Positions 45,540 to 57,497 of a DNA stretch of 64,000 bases are shown piece by piece. How positions within the stretch are numbered: the stretch's first letter is position 1; each line of letters opens with the position of its first letter. The notes below the pieces were generated by a model that saw only the letters and a list, made by a program, of their open reading frames with translations, searched no databases and was not told where the DNA came from. The DNA is from Cryptomeria japonica (taxonomy: Eukaryota > Streptophyta > Pinopsida > Cupressales > Cupressaceae), in contig NC_081410.1 in NCBI RefSeq assembly GCF_030272615.1, positions 224,677,415 through 224,741,414 on the forward strand, written 5' to 3'. The position numbers and the translations under genes are program-made.

Positions 45540-47968
45540 ATTACAGAAAGACCCCTGAGGTGTTGATGGATAAAATGAAATACCACTAGGAAAAACATGT
45601 CCCTTAAGTTGAATTTCGCTTCTGGAACTCCTCAAACTTCTGAAAAAACATTCTTCATTTGAATTCCATCAGGGCCCTAGGTATTGCTAGTGATGACCTT
45701 GACCCTGGTGATGGAATCTTCCAAGCCAGTGCAACACTTCTTGTGCTTCCTCAAAATAGCATCTAGAAAATCCAAAACGAACTGGAGATCAACCAATTTA
45801 TGAATTGAGGATAAAGAGAAATCCACCCTATCAACCTCACTAGTCACGAGAAAGCTGAATTATTTGATGATTTCATTTGCATCAAGTACTTTTTCATTCT
45901 CATCAAGGAAGGCACATAGAATCTCAGAGATTTTTGTTGCAATCTCTTTCTTCTTATCCACACATTTTTTTAGGATCTTCCTCATATCCTTGACTAGGCA
46001 CTCAAGAATATTCATCTGGTGTTCCAAGGCTTCTCATTTCTCAATGTACATGTGTCGTGAAGGGAGGACACCATCTTGGATGAGATCATCTGAATCATAA
46101 TCTTTAAACTTCAACCGGGCTTCAAAATCCTTCTCTCGTGTTTCAAGCTCCTAGGAAAAGACTTCTATGGTGTTATCTATCTCTTCCCTCACTGCATCAA
46201 GGTTACTTATGATGGTGCAGGTTGAACCTAAGAGTCGTGTGCCTTGACTCAAAACTTGATCCATCCATTCTCCTACATATCTGCTTCGTGATGTTGCTTG
46301 CTCAACCCTTTTAACAACCTGTTCATCCAAGGATGAAGCTACTAGTTCAACAACTTCTAAAGACTTGGTTACTTTAATAAGAATTGAGGTGTGTTGCTCA
46401 ATTCATGCTTTGGGTTGATCTTTCTTGACCTTATCTTCATTGTACCTTGCAATAAGAGTTTCCAAAGTTGATATGTCATCACCTGAAGTAGAATCATGAG
46501 TTTGTTTTCCCAACTCAATCCTTTGAATGACATAGTCTAAACCTTGGACTTGACCAATAACTACATTTGGAGGAGGAACAATAACCTCAGCATACTTGTT
46601 CCTATTCTTGTCAACCTTTACCCTTGACAAAGTTTTAGCTTTCTTAACAGTCTTGGATTTGACAGGAACAAGCTAGCTGAAATCAAAATCTTCAAGAGAG
46701 ACAATTTGCTTTTTTCTCTTTGGTGAATTAGACATCAACCAAGGTGGTAAATTCAAATCATCATTATCACCTGTTACCACATCCTGAGAAGGATTGATAA
46801 AATCCTGAATAGTGGTGGTTACTATAGGTGACATCATTGTAACAACATGGGAAGGATTTTCAAGGGATGACTCATTGGATCTAGGAGCCGACTCATTCAT
46901 GAATTTATCAAAATCATCCATCATAGTTGCAGACACTTCAGACAAAGAAGGAAAAGCTGAGAAGACATTCTCAATATTGTCATAGGGTGTGTCTAAAGCG
47001 GACTCACTAGCACTAGTGGAGGATACATGAATAACATTTGTGGGAGAATTACAAGTAACCACTGGAGGCTTGGTCATAGAGGTAAAAATGAGAACCTTTA
47101 ACATAGATGAAGAAAAAAATACCCGAGGTGAAGATTCATTTGCATGTAACGAGTCTTCTTCATTAAGTCCACCTTGTTCTTGATCATCTTCTTGCTCTTC
47201 TTTAAATTGATAAACATCAATTGGTTCTTCATCAGGATGATCATCTTCCTCTTGTTCATTAGACTCATGTGTCTCATGAACATTAGAGGTCGATGGCTCT
47301 CCTTGAGCTTTTCCTTTCTTAGTTTTAACCGTGAACTCCAATTTGGGAGCCTTGGCCGAAGTAGTGGGATCCTGTCTATTCTTGGTTCTAATTTCTGATC
47401 TTTTTACCATTGGGCCAACAGTATCATCATCATAACCAAAAGAGAAGGATTTCATTGGAACACCATGCAAGGTCAACCATATATTGGTATTCGTAAGAAT
47501 ACTTTGGAACTTCTCCCTGATGGAAGCACATTCTTTTTGCAACCATTAAATGAGAGGAAAAGGAGTAGAAGAAACTTTGTTCTTCTCATATGTAGGATCT
47601 AAGACATCCCCATCTTCCTTGAGATTGTCGGGATCATCAGCGAGAAAAAAAATTTCAATCTACTCAACAGTCAACCGATAATAGTCAAGTTTTCTCACAT
47701 CATGCTTGGATCTGCAATCAGCCCAAACATCCTCAATTCGATGCACGTGAACATAATTCTTCTTCAACTTATTTCTCATTCCTCTGTAATCGAAGTCCCT
47801 CCTAGCCTTAAAGAACCTCATGGTAACTCTCCTCATCTCCTCTTCCATTGCTCTGGCTTTAAAGATGGAATTGATGGAATATCTACAATGGTAAGGGAGA
47901 ACTTCAAACCTATTTTATGAGAACCTGATTGGGCCTCATGTACTGCATTCATTTAACGAGCTAACTCA
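45540..47968 (-). pseudogene. Element I ORF-x, C-terminal part: unknown large protein (stops)
   Basis: The minus-strand frame enters from the element K junction at 47968 and reads NAVHEAQSG, HKIGLKFSLTIVDIPSIPS, then shifts to FFKARRDFDYRGMRNKLKKN (47810-47750) and VHRIEDVWADCRSKHDVRKL. 47542-46673 is a long open piece (289 residues) that becomes acidic and Ser/Thr/Pro-rich, followed by a Lys-rich motif (SPKRKKQIV). 46630-45540 holds KVDKNRNKYAEVIVPPP and then a coiled-coil tail with stops at several places. No catalytic motif is seen and the family was not recognised. The N-terminal part lies at 59206-60327. Confidence 0.6.
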
Positions 47969-49322
47969 TGTTGGGCGTTGTTGCTAGTAGGATATGTTGT
48001 TGCCATTTATGTCAACATATTCCTGTGTTTTGGTGATCCGGTGATTGCTGAGAATTGATTTGGTCTAGTTTGCATATGCGGATTTGTGGTTCAGTATGAA
48101 GTATCTCTAGTGCCTCTATTTCATTATTTATTGATTCTATGATGTTATGTGATGATTTGATCAACTTGAGGATTCTGGTATGGAGATTGGTTTTCAATGT
48201 TAATTGTTGCAAAGTTCTGGTGTTTGATCTGTTGTACTCCAGTATGATCATATCTCGTGTTGCGGATTTGGGAGAATGTTTAGGATGTTCATGTGTATCT
48301 TCATTTCAGATAGTTCGTGATTTGATGCCCCACAAGCTATCTTTCTTGTCCAAGTTGTTGTTGTTAATTGTTCTTGAGTGTTAGCGTGTTGATCGATGAA
48401 GATTTGAATAAGTGGTGCTGGTGCAGCTATTACAAACGGTTCTAACGTTCTTGTTGGTGTTTCCTAATCATGTCTTATTTGTTATGGTGGCCCGCATTGA
48501 TCCTTGTGCGAGTTATTAAAGATCTTCTGGGTCCGGTAATATTCTTCATGTTATGCGGTATTTTTGGTGGTGTAATGTGTTGCGATTGATCTTGGCGAGA
48601 TTTTCGATGGTGGTGTACGTTTTAGGAGTTGATTTAAGTCCATTCTATGTTGTTTATGGAATTGCATTGGTCCTATGGATGATTTATGTATCATGTGATG
48701 TAATTTTGTAATTAGGTGTTGACAGTTTGACCGACCTTGTAGTTAAGTTTGATGATTTTTATGAATGGGTGAAATATTCATGTAAATGAGGTATGGATGT
48801 TGAGTCTGCATTATCAGAGAGTGGTGTATGTGCAATCAAGTGAATTCATCTTTCAGTATGGTGTGTTGAGCAAAGATTGGTGAAGGTCAGACATATGAGC
48901 TTAACCGGAAGTGTCATCAGGCATTAGCAGATGTTATCTTTGCAATTAATCTTTGGCGGATTGTAGTCCGAATTTCTTTGTAAGGTAGTGAAACTTCCCT
49001 AAGGGTTGTAGCCTTCTAGGTCATTGTAATTTGAGCAGTGAGCTCTAGGCAGTGTGTCTGAATGCATGTGCATTCCCCATTGTAATATTTATACATACTA
49101 CTACAGAGTATCATCTTATTGTGGGCAGGTTCTCACCATGGTTTTTCTCTTAACCAGGTTTTCCATGTCAAAATATTGGTGTTATGTGTGTTGTTGTTAT
49201 TGTTGTTATCTTTCTTTTTGTTGTAGCTAATCAGATCTAAGATTGTGCCTAATTTGTTTAATTCGGTGAAAAATGATTCATATATCCCCCCTCTTAGTTT
49301 TCCTTCTTTGTCATTGTCAACA
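47969..49322 (+). repeat. Element K 5' LTR
   Basis: Starts TGTTGGGCGTTGTTGCTAG and ends TCATTGTCAACA. Contains GTTGTTGCCATTTATGTCAAC near the start, and the module GAGCAGTGAGCTCTAGGC with GGTTTTCCATGTCAAAATA near 49035-49175. Aligns with 57845-59205. Open frames inside are not genes. Confidence 0.93.
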
Positions 49323-49324
49323 AG

Positions 49325-49336
49325 TGGTATCAAAGC
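49325..49336 (+). promoter_or_regulatory. Primer binding site of element K
   Basis: TGGTATCAAAGC, one base different from the Met-tRNA-type site of B and F, two bases after the LTR. Confidence 0.85.
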
Positions 49337-49378
49337 TAGATCCTCTGGAAGAAGATTAATCGCTTGAGGAGATCTGGG

Positions 49379-50330
49379 ATGGCAATCTATGTGTTCAAGA
49401 AGGAGAGTCCAAGATTTGATGGAAACAATTATATTGTTTGGAAGGATTGGATGGAAGTTCATTTGAAGTGTCTTGGAGAAGATTATTGGAAGATTACAAA
49501 GAATGTCTACAATGTTCCTTTGAATGGACCAGTTACTGCTGATGAAATCAAGGAAGCTGAACATAACATAAAGGATAAGGAAGCATTGTTGAGAGCCTTG
49601 CCTGATTTAGAGATTACTAATGTAATGGGTTTGAAGACTGCACATGAGATATAGAAAAATTTAGGAGTCTTGTATGAAGGAGATGCACACGTTAAAGTTT
49701 CTAAGCTGCAAAGTTTGAAGGGAAAGTATGAGATTAAAGATAGGAGAAGATGAGAACATAACTTCCTTTATGGATAAAATGACTGAGATTGTTATGAACA
49801 TCAGATGTGATGGTGGAACTCTAGAGGAAGATGAGATTGTTGCTAAGGTGTTGAGATCCTAGTCTTCTGCTTATAAAGTTAAAGTCGCTACTATTGGTGA
49901 GATCCAAAGTGTGACTACTATGACAAGAGAAATGTTGGTCGGTAAGCTTGTTGCATTTGAGTTGAACGAATTTGGAGAATCACATGGTAAATCTGAGACT
50001 GCATTTAAAGTTTCTAAATCTGTCAAGCAACTGTATGATCCGGGAGAGAGTTCATCTAGGGTTTCAAGATATGAAAGAGAGATGAGGGAGATGGAAGAAC
50101 AGGAGAGAGAGTTGGATGATCTTGAAGCACTTATTGCTCAGAGATTTTCTAAAGGAGCTGGTAAGTATGATGGAAAGTTACCTTTGAAATGTTTCTCTTG
50201 TAATAAGATAGGAAATTTTTCTTCTAGGTGTCCTGAAAGAATGTCTAGATATGATAAGCATGATAAATTTGAAAGGCATGATAGATCTGATAATCATGAT
50301 AGATATGAGAAGCATGATAAGTATGATGAG
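49379..50330 (+). pseudogene. gag: Element K gag (copia), frameshifted
   Basis: The ATG at 49379 opens AIYVFKKESPRFDGNNYIVW, a UBN2-type copia gag start. In-frame TAG at 49652 and a frameshift near 49740 break the capsid part. The frame resumes before 49911 and continues into the long pol ORF. A zinc knuckle CFSCNKIGNFSSRC near 50190-50231 has Asn in place of the conserved His. Downstream the protein is rich in HDKYD/HDRSD repeats (50240-50340), a short His/Asp/Arg tandem repeat. Confidence 0.88.
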
Positions 50331-51842
50331 CCTTATAAGCCCTACCGGGAGTACATAAATAAGAAGAGATGCTATTATGTTCTTCATGAAAGTGTGACAG
50401 ATGAGGAATCAAACAATGGGAATTCAGGAGATGAATTTGTATTTATTGCTATCAAAGAAGATGATCTGGTACCAATGAATCCTACAAGCTGCATTGTTGA
50501 GGAGAAAGCTTTGGTTGCTAAGATTGAAGAGAAAGATGAATGGGTAATTGACAATGGTTGTTCACATCATATGACAGGTGATAAAAATAATTTTGTGAAT
50601 ATGAAAAGGTATGATGGTGGTATAGTAAGATTTAGGGATGATAAAGATTGTGTGATTCATGGTAGAGGTTCTATATCTTTTGATGGTAAGAATAATACTA
50701 ATGATGTCTTATATGTTGAAGGTTTAAAGCATAATATTTTGAGTTTTGGACAGATGGTTGACAAGGGATATGATTTGCAATTCAAGAATGGTAAATGCGA
50801 GATTCTGAATGCCTCAGGTATAGAGATTGCAATAGGGACTAATACTAAAGGTAATATCTTTCACTTGAATGCCGATGAGAAAATTTGTTTGATTTCTCAG
50901 ATAGATGAAAGTTGGTTGTGGCATAGAAGGATGCATCATGTTAATTTTGATTGCATGATAAGGATAAGTTCAACTCAAGTTGTTAGAGATTTTCCTAAGA
51001 TTGTGAAGCCTTCTAATCCGATATGTAAGGAATGTCAATTGGGAAAGCAAACAAGAACATCATTTAGAAGTAAGTTGTATACATCTAATGGTATATTGGA
51101 TCTTGCGCATACTGACTTGTGTGGTCCTACAAGAGTGAGAAGCATGCAGGGTGACAAGCATTTCATGTTGTTGATTGATGATTACTCTAGAATGATGTGG
51201 GTGACTTTTCTAAGGGAGAAATCAAAAGCATTGAAGAAATTCAAGATATTCAAAGAAAAGGTAGAGACTCAGACAAGATTGAAGCTAAAGTGTCTGAGAT
51301 CTGACATAGGAGGAGAATTTGCATCCAGTAAGTTTGACACATTTTATAAGAGGAATAGAATTAGAAGACAATTATCTTCATCTAGAACCCCTCAGCATAA
51401 TGGAGTTGTTGAAAGGAAGAATAAAACAATCTTGGATGTTGCTAAAACGATGTTGATTGAAGGAAATCTTATGCAAACCTTTTGGAAAGAAGATGTTAGC
51501 ACTGTTGTTTACACATTCAACTAGGTGTACCTAAAAGGTGATTCTAATAAGACTCCTTATGTGCTATGGTTTGGTCATGTTCATATAGTTAGATATTTCA
51601 GAGTTTTTGGAAGTAAATGTTATATCAAAAGAGATGAGGATATAGGTAAGTTTGATGCAAGATGTGATGAAAAAATCTTGTTGAGATATTCTACTAAGAG
51701 AAAGGCCTATCGGCGTTACAATAAGAGGTTGAAGAAGATAATGGAAAGTGAAAATGTGAAGGTTGATGAATGTCATGGGAAGAAGATTAGAGCATGTAGA
51801 TATGAGATTGATGATCAGGATATTGTTTCTAAGCTTGCATAG
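50331..51842 (+). pseudogene. pol: Element K protease and integrase
   Basis: The open frame (from 49911 to a TAG at 51522-51524) contains the protease start WVIDNGCSHHMTG near 50539-50577, with D-N-G in place of D-S/T-G. Next come the pre-integrase region (LWHRRMHHVNFD, CKECQLGKQ) near 50920-51045 and the integrase core. HTDLCGPTRVRS is near 51108, LRSDIGGEFAS near 51296 and PQHNGVVERKNK near 51390, keeping the D-D-E acids. After the stop the same frame continues (51525-51842) through FRVFGSKCYIKRDEDI to a TAG at 51840. Confidence 0.92.
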
Positions 51843-51851
51843 ACTGAGATC

Positions 51852-52734
51852 TTGGAACAAAATGATCCGGTGGAGACAGTTAATCCAGATATTACTATTG
51901 TCAGTGAAGAAGTTCAAGAGCCTAAGAATCAGAACAATTTGAAGACTCTGAGGTATGTGAAATTGAATCATTCTGAGAATCAGATTATTGGTGATAATAA
52001 TAAGGGTGTGATGACTAGAAGAATTGTTGTTGAAGAGATGTGCCTAATTTCTAAGATTGAGCCTAAAGATGTTGTTGAAGCATGTAAGGATGAGAATTGG
52101 ATTAAAGCTAGGGAGGAAGAGTTGAATCAGATTGAGAATAATAACACATGGGAGCTTGTTTTGAGACTTAAAGATAAAAATGTGATTGGTACTAAATGGG
52201 TGTTCCAAAATAAACTGAATAAAGTTGGTGAAGTTGTGAGAAACAAAGAAAGATTGGTATGTAAGGGATGCTCTCAGATGGAAGGTATTGATTATGAAGA
52301 AACTTTTTCTCTTGTAGCTAGAATTGAAATTGTTAGATTGTTGTTTACATATCTTGCTTACAAGAATTTCAAGGTATATTAGATGGATGTCGAATCGGCC
52401 TTTTTGAATGGTGATCTTGAGGAAGAAGTCTATATTGAGCAACTAGAAGTATTTTTATTATCAGACGAAGGATACATCGTATGAAGATTGAAGAAAGCAT
52501 TGTATGGACTGAAGCAAGCCCCTAGAGCCTGGTATGGTAGATTAGATAAGTACTTGATGAATTTGGGATTTTATAAAGGTACTGCTGACAACAATTTATA
52601 CTTTAAGGTTGAGAATGATAACATTTTGATTGTTGAGGTGTTTGTGGATGATATTATTTTTTAAGGTGATGATGATTCGAGTATGAAGTTTGTTGATGAT
52701 ATACAAAAAGAATTTGAGATTCCTATGATAGGCT
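51852..52734 (+). pseudogene. pol: Element K reverse transcriptase, cut by element L
   Basis: Reads NHSENQIIGDNNKGVMTRR, EEELNQIENNNTWELV, then the RT core VIGTKWVFQNKLNKVGEVV, MDVESAFLNGDLEEEVYIEQ, ALYGLKQAPRAWYGRL and the catalytic FVDDIIF at 52641-52661. Stops occur at 52380-52382, near 52483 and near 52663. The frame ends at EFEIPMIG (52732), where element L begins. About 16 codons expected before FISQSKY (56690) are missing. Confidence 0.9.
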
Positions 52735-53701
52735 GATGATTTATGTGGTTCAGCACGAACAAGAAGTCTTCAGGGAGATAGATACTTTATGCTAATAATT
52801 GATGATTATTCTAGAATGTGTTGGGTTACTTTCCTAAGGGAGAAATCATAAGCTTTTGGAAGATTCAAGATATACAAGGAAATGGTAGAGAATGAAACCG
52901 ACAAGAAAATCAAATGCTTGAGATCAGATCGAGGAGGATAATTTACATCTAGAGAATTTAATGCATTCTGTGAAGTGAATGGAATCAAAAGACAACTATC
53001 ATCACCCCGGACACCCTAGCAGAATGGAGTTGTGGAAAGGAAGAATAGAACTATTCTGGATGCAGCTAGAACTATGTTGATGGAAGCAAATCTACCTCAT
53101 GTGTACTGGAGAGAAGCACTGAATACAACGGTTTACACTTTCAATAGAGTTCACATCAAAAGTGAAACCAGTAAGACCCCTTATGAACTATGGTTTGGTC
53201 ATACTCCTATCTTAAGTACTTCAGAATATTTGGAAGCAAATGTTATATTAGAAGAGATGAGTATATTGACAAATTTGATCCTAGAAGTGATGAAGGAATA
53301 TTTCTTGGTTATTCTTCTAGAAGTAAGGCATATAGATGTTATAATAAAAGGTTACAGAAAATCATTGAGAGTACTAATATAAAGATATATGAACATTTTA
53401 GAGGAGATTCAAGATCTATAGAACCGACAGTTGAAATGATTATAAATGAACTAGCACAGATTGCACCAGTACAAAGTGAAGATCTAGTCACACCGGCATC
53501 GTCAGAAAACTCATTTGTGACTAAAAAACAACAACATGTGAATTTAAATCAGAATAAACCCAGGTATGTAAGATTGAATCATTTAGAGAATCAGATAATT
53601 GGAAATAAAAATCAAGGTGTTATGACTATAGGAAGATTGGCAAATGAAGAGGTATGTTTAATTTCTCAAGTTGAACCAGCATCTGTTATTGAAGCATTTT
53701 A
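52735..53701 (+). pseudogene. int: Element L integrase remnant
   Basis: Integrase core with DLCGSARTRS (the first Asp near the junction), LRSDRGG (second Asp near 52927) and NGVVERKNRT (Glu near 53030). In-frame stops occur at 52849, 52939 (where GGEF is expected) and 53017 (TPQQNG with the first Gln turned to TAG). A frameshift near 53220 leads to FRIFGSKCYIRRDEYIDKF and LGYSSRSKAYRCYNK, then the linker NHLENQIIGNKNQGVMT to a stop at 53700. Confidence 0.9.
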
Positions 53702-55207
53702 AGATGAACATTGGATAAAAGCAATGGAAGATGCATTACAATAGATTGAAAAGAATAATACTTGGACATTAGTTCCCCAGCCTAAAGACAAAAATGTAAT
53801 TGGAACTAAATGGGTATATAGAAATAAACTTAATGAGGATGGTGAAGTAATCAGAAACAAAGCAAGATTAGTTTGTAAAGGTTATTCACATAAAGAAGGA
53901 ATTGACTATAATGAAACCTTTGCACCGGTAGCCAGAATTGAGGCAGTTAGACTATTTCTTGCATTCACAGCTCACAAGAACTATAAAGTTTATCAAATGG
54001 ATGTAGAATGTGCATTTTTTAGTGGAGATCTTGAAGAGGAAGATTACATTGAACAGTCTAATGGATTTTCATTGGCAAGTGATAAGGATATGGTTTGCAG
54101 GTTAAGGAAAGCTTTATATGGATTAAAGCAAGCTTCCAGAGCTTGGTATGCTAGATTGGATAAATATCTTTTGAAGCTTGGATACACAAAAGGTAATGCT
54201 GACAATAATTTATATTACAAAGTTACCAAAGATGATATTTTGGTTATTGAAGTTTTTGTGGATGATATCATTTTTGGAGGTGAAGAAGAGTTATGTAAAG
54301 ACTTTGCTAACAAGATGCAGGAAGAATTTGAAATATCTATGATTGGAGAGATAAAAAAATTCTAGGTTTGCATATTTCACAAATAGATAAAGATATATTC
54401 ATATGTCAATCAAAGTACTTGAAGGAACTCTTGAAGAAATTTGGTATGGAAAACTCCAAACCGGTAAGCACTCCTATGACTACAACTGATAAATTGACAT
54501 TAAAGGATGATTCAACTCCTATAAATCCGACAAGGTACAAATCTATGATTGGAGGATTATTGTATTTAACACAAACCAAACCTGATATAATGAATGCAAT
54601 GTATATTGTTTCAAGATTTCAAAGCAATCCTAAAGAAAATCATGAATCTACAGTAAAAAGGATTTTTCAATACCTACAAAGGACAAAAAATCTTGGTTTA
54701 TGGCATCCTAAGGATGGAAATTTTGATTTATGTGCATACATAGATGCTAATTGGGCAGGAGATGTAGATGACAGAAAGAGTACCACAAGCGGTGCATTCT
54801 TTCTTGGCAGAAGATTGATTTCATGGATAAGCAAGAAGCAGACTTGTACATCATTATCTACAGCAAAATCAGAATATGTTGCAGCAGCAATTAATTGTAC
54901 TCAGGTATTATGGACCAAGCAAATGTTGAAGGATATAAAGGTAAAATGCAAAGAACCAATAATTATTTATTGTGATAATTTAGCAGCAATTGATATATCA
55001 AAGAATCCGGTATTTCACTCTAAGACAAAGCATGTTTCTATTAAGTACAATTTTCTGAAAGAGAATGTTGAAGCAAATGAAGTGAGATTGGTCTTTTTGA
55101 ATACTAAAGAGCAAATTGCAGATATTTTTACAAAGTCTTTGCCTAAGGAAACATTTGAACATCTCAGAGAGCAGCTTGGGGTACTTTCCCCACCGACAAA
55201 AACTTGA
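53702..55207 (+). pseudogene. pol: Element L reverse transcriptase and RNase H
   Basis: RT blocks: VIGTKWVYRNKLNEDGEV, FAPVARIEAVRLFLAF, MDVECAFFSGDLEEEDYIEQ, ALYGLKQASRAWYARL and FVDDIIFGG (catalytic, 54255-54281). A TAG at 53742 replaces the Gln seen in the element K paralogue (NQIEN). A one-base shift at 54360 separates the last part. RNase H (54368-55207) is open: CAYIDANWAGDVDDRKSTT, STAKSEYVAAA (Glu), IYCDNLAAIDIS (Asp), ending LREQLGVLSPPTKT. This is the best preserved copia segment in the window. Confidence 0.93.
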
Positions 55208-55544
55208 ATGATGAAGATTGGCATCAAACCGATAGGAACTAACAGAAATATCTTTTTCCGGCTTTGATGAAGGAGAGCTACTTCTCAGGGGGAGCATTTG
55301 GCTATATGTTAAGATCTTTGACTCTAAATTACTTTGGCATTAGATGTCAAAGAGGGAGAGATATCTATGGAAAAACTTTTTACTTTGGGGAGAGATGTAT
55401 TTTTGGTTTTGGTTTTTTGTTTTGGCACAGAACTTTGTATTGATCTATTTTGGGAGATTGTTGGTTTATTGGTTTTTGGCATTCTGTTTTTGGCACTTAG
55501 ACATTTTTCCATCTAGTGTTGCCATCAATGCCAAAGGGGGAGAT
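55208..55544 (+). other. Element L 3' untranslated region and polypurine tract
   Basis: Non-coding. Contains CTCAGGGGGAGCATTTGG near 55286 and TTGCCATCAATGCCAAAGGGG then GAGAT before the LTR at 55545. Overlapping short ORFs are chance. Confidence 0.7.
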
Positions 55545-56684
55545 TGTTTGTATTATGGATGACTTCGTCATGTGTTGCATTGGTTTTGTCATTGATTTCA
55601 ACACTTATCTTCTTGGAGGTCCACATTGTTGATTTGGAACTATGGTTATATTGGTTTATTGTTGAACCGACATATTGTGTTCACTAGCATGGTTAGTAGC
55701 TTATGCACAGTCAGTGGTATATGCTCACCAGCAGGTTATATTGTTCACCGACAGTGATGATAACTTGTTATCATCTGGAGATCATTTGGTTATGTCGATG
55801 ACATAGTTTGGATGTTTGGATCTAGTGTTTTGCTTATTGGTCTAATCGGGTTGACAAATTTGCCTTTACAGGCAGATAGGTCTAGGTTATGGACCGGTAC
55901 ATGATATCTATTCCAGATCAGCACGACACGTTTTGGGAATGGTTTATTGATTGGATAATGTGGTAAATTCATTGAGCCGATATATTGTATCGCATCAAGA
56001 CTTATTTGTAATTGATTTAATTGTAATATCTTTAGTAAGCCGACCTTAACATTTGGTCTTAGGTTTTGTATATATAATTGTAAGATCTTATTAAAGATGG
56101 ATCATGATGAGTGTGTGTGAATATTGAAGAGCAAAAATAAACATATCCTTGTGCGAATCACACAAATATTATCTGAAGGTTGAAGGGAAGGTTATGAAGG
56201 TGTTTGACACTCATGTTCAGAGCTTAAACCGATATTCAATCCAACATTGCAGATGCTATTCCGAAGTAATACATTGTTATTAGATCTAACCATCCAAATG
56301 TAGTCAGTGTGACTCCTATTTTTTGATTGAGTAGTGAGCTCTAAGCAGTTGTCCTTTCTGCATATACAGACCCCATTTGTATACACTTACTATCTGCAAA
56401 AGTATCGTTTGATTGTGGGTAAGGTTTCCCACCGTGTTTTTTCCCCTTATAGGGTTTCCACGTCAAAATCTTTGTGTCATGTGTTGTGGATGTTGTTTCT
56501 CTTTCTATTTCATGCATTAACTTAGAACGGTACTGCTAAAACTGTTAAATTGTTTTACCGGCATTAAAGTTTGGTTTACCGACACTAAGTTTCAAGTTGA
56601 ATAATTTGCACTTGATTTATAATTTATTGACAAATGATTCACCCCCCCCTCTCAGTGTCTTTGGGACTGATCATGTATCTAACA
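55545..56684 (+). repeat. Element L 3' LTR
   Basis: Starts TGTTTGTATTATGGATGAC and ends ATGTATCTAACA. Carries TTTGTCATTGATTTCAACAC (55596-55615), GAGTAGTGAGCTCTAAGC (56332), TAGGGTTTCCACGTCAAAA and GATTCACCCCCCCCTCTCAG at its end. The solo LTR J is a relative. Confidence 0.9.
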
Positions 56685-57497
56685 ATTTTCATTTCTCAAT
56701 CTAAGTATGTGAAGGAATTGTTGAAGAAATTTGGGTTAGCTAATTCTAAACCTGTTGGAACTCATATGTTGACTAGATGCAAGATGTCTAAGAATGATGC
56801 AACTCAGAAAACTAATCAAACCTTGTATAGATCTATGGTTGGTAGACTGTTGTACCTGACTCAGACTAGACCAGATATTATGCATGTTATTTGTCTTTGT
56901 GCCAGATTTCAAGCTGATCCTAAAGAGACTCATGTTACTGTTGTGAAGAGGATTTTCATATATTTGAAGGGGACTGTTGATTATGGGTTGTGGTATCCAA
57001 AGAATAATGATTTCATACTATGTGTCTATACTAATTTTGATTGGGCAGTAGATGTAGATGACTGAAAGAGCACTATCGGTGGAGCTTTCCTTTTGGGGAA
57101 GAAATTGGTTTCATGGGCAAGTAAGAAACAAGATGCTATATCTCTATCTACTATTGAAGTTGAATACATTGTTATTGCTAGTAACTGTACCCAAGTAGTT
57201 TGGATGAAGTAGATGTTGAAAAACATTAGAGTTGTGTATGATGAGCCTATTGTTATTTACTGTGACAATTCAAGTTCTATTAATATTTCCAAGAATCTGG
57301 TATTGTACTCTAAAACAAAGCATATATCAATTAAGTATCATTACTTGAGGGAGAAAGTTAGTGATGAAGAAGTAAAATTGGAGTATGTATCTACAAATGA
57401 TCATATTGCATAAATTTTCACTAGGCCTTTGCCTACAAATACATTTGTGTATTTGAGAGACAAGTTAGGGGTCTTTGTCCCTCCTGATGATAACTAG
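56685..57497 (+). pseudogene. pol: Element K end of reverse transcriptase and RNase H
   Basis: Resumes the element K frame with FISQSKYVKELLKKFGLANS, YRSMVGRLLYLTQTRPDIM and YLKGTVDYGLWYPKN. RNase H follows: YTNFDWAVDVDD (first Asp), then stop at 57063, VEYIVIASNC (Glu), a stop at 57210, IYCDNSSSINIS (Asp) and TKHISIKYHYLREK. It ends near 57497 after a stop at 57411 (IAQIF expected). Confidence 0.9.

Larger units (their letters stand above)
52735..56684 (+). mobile_element. Element L: 5'-truncated copia fragment nested in element K
   Basis: Starts abruptly inside an integrase (DLCGSARTRSLQGDRYF) and runs through reverse transcriptase and RNase H to a complete 3' LTR (55545-56684). No 5' LTR, gag or protease is present and no target duplication is seen. 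A small part of the host RT is also missing at the left junction. A full element probably inserted and later lost its left half together with a little host sequence. Confidence 0.85.

Noticed and set aside
47098-47398. Met/Ile/Lys-rich ORFs on both strands within ORF-x
   Set aside because: They are shadows of the acidic ORF-x frame (GAA/GAT-rich codons read out of frame).
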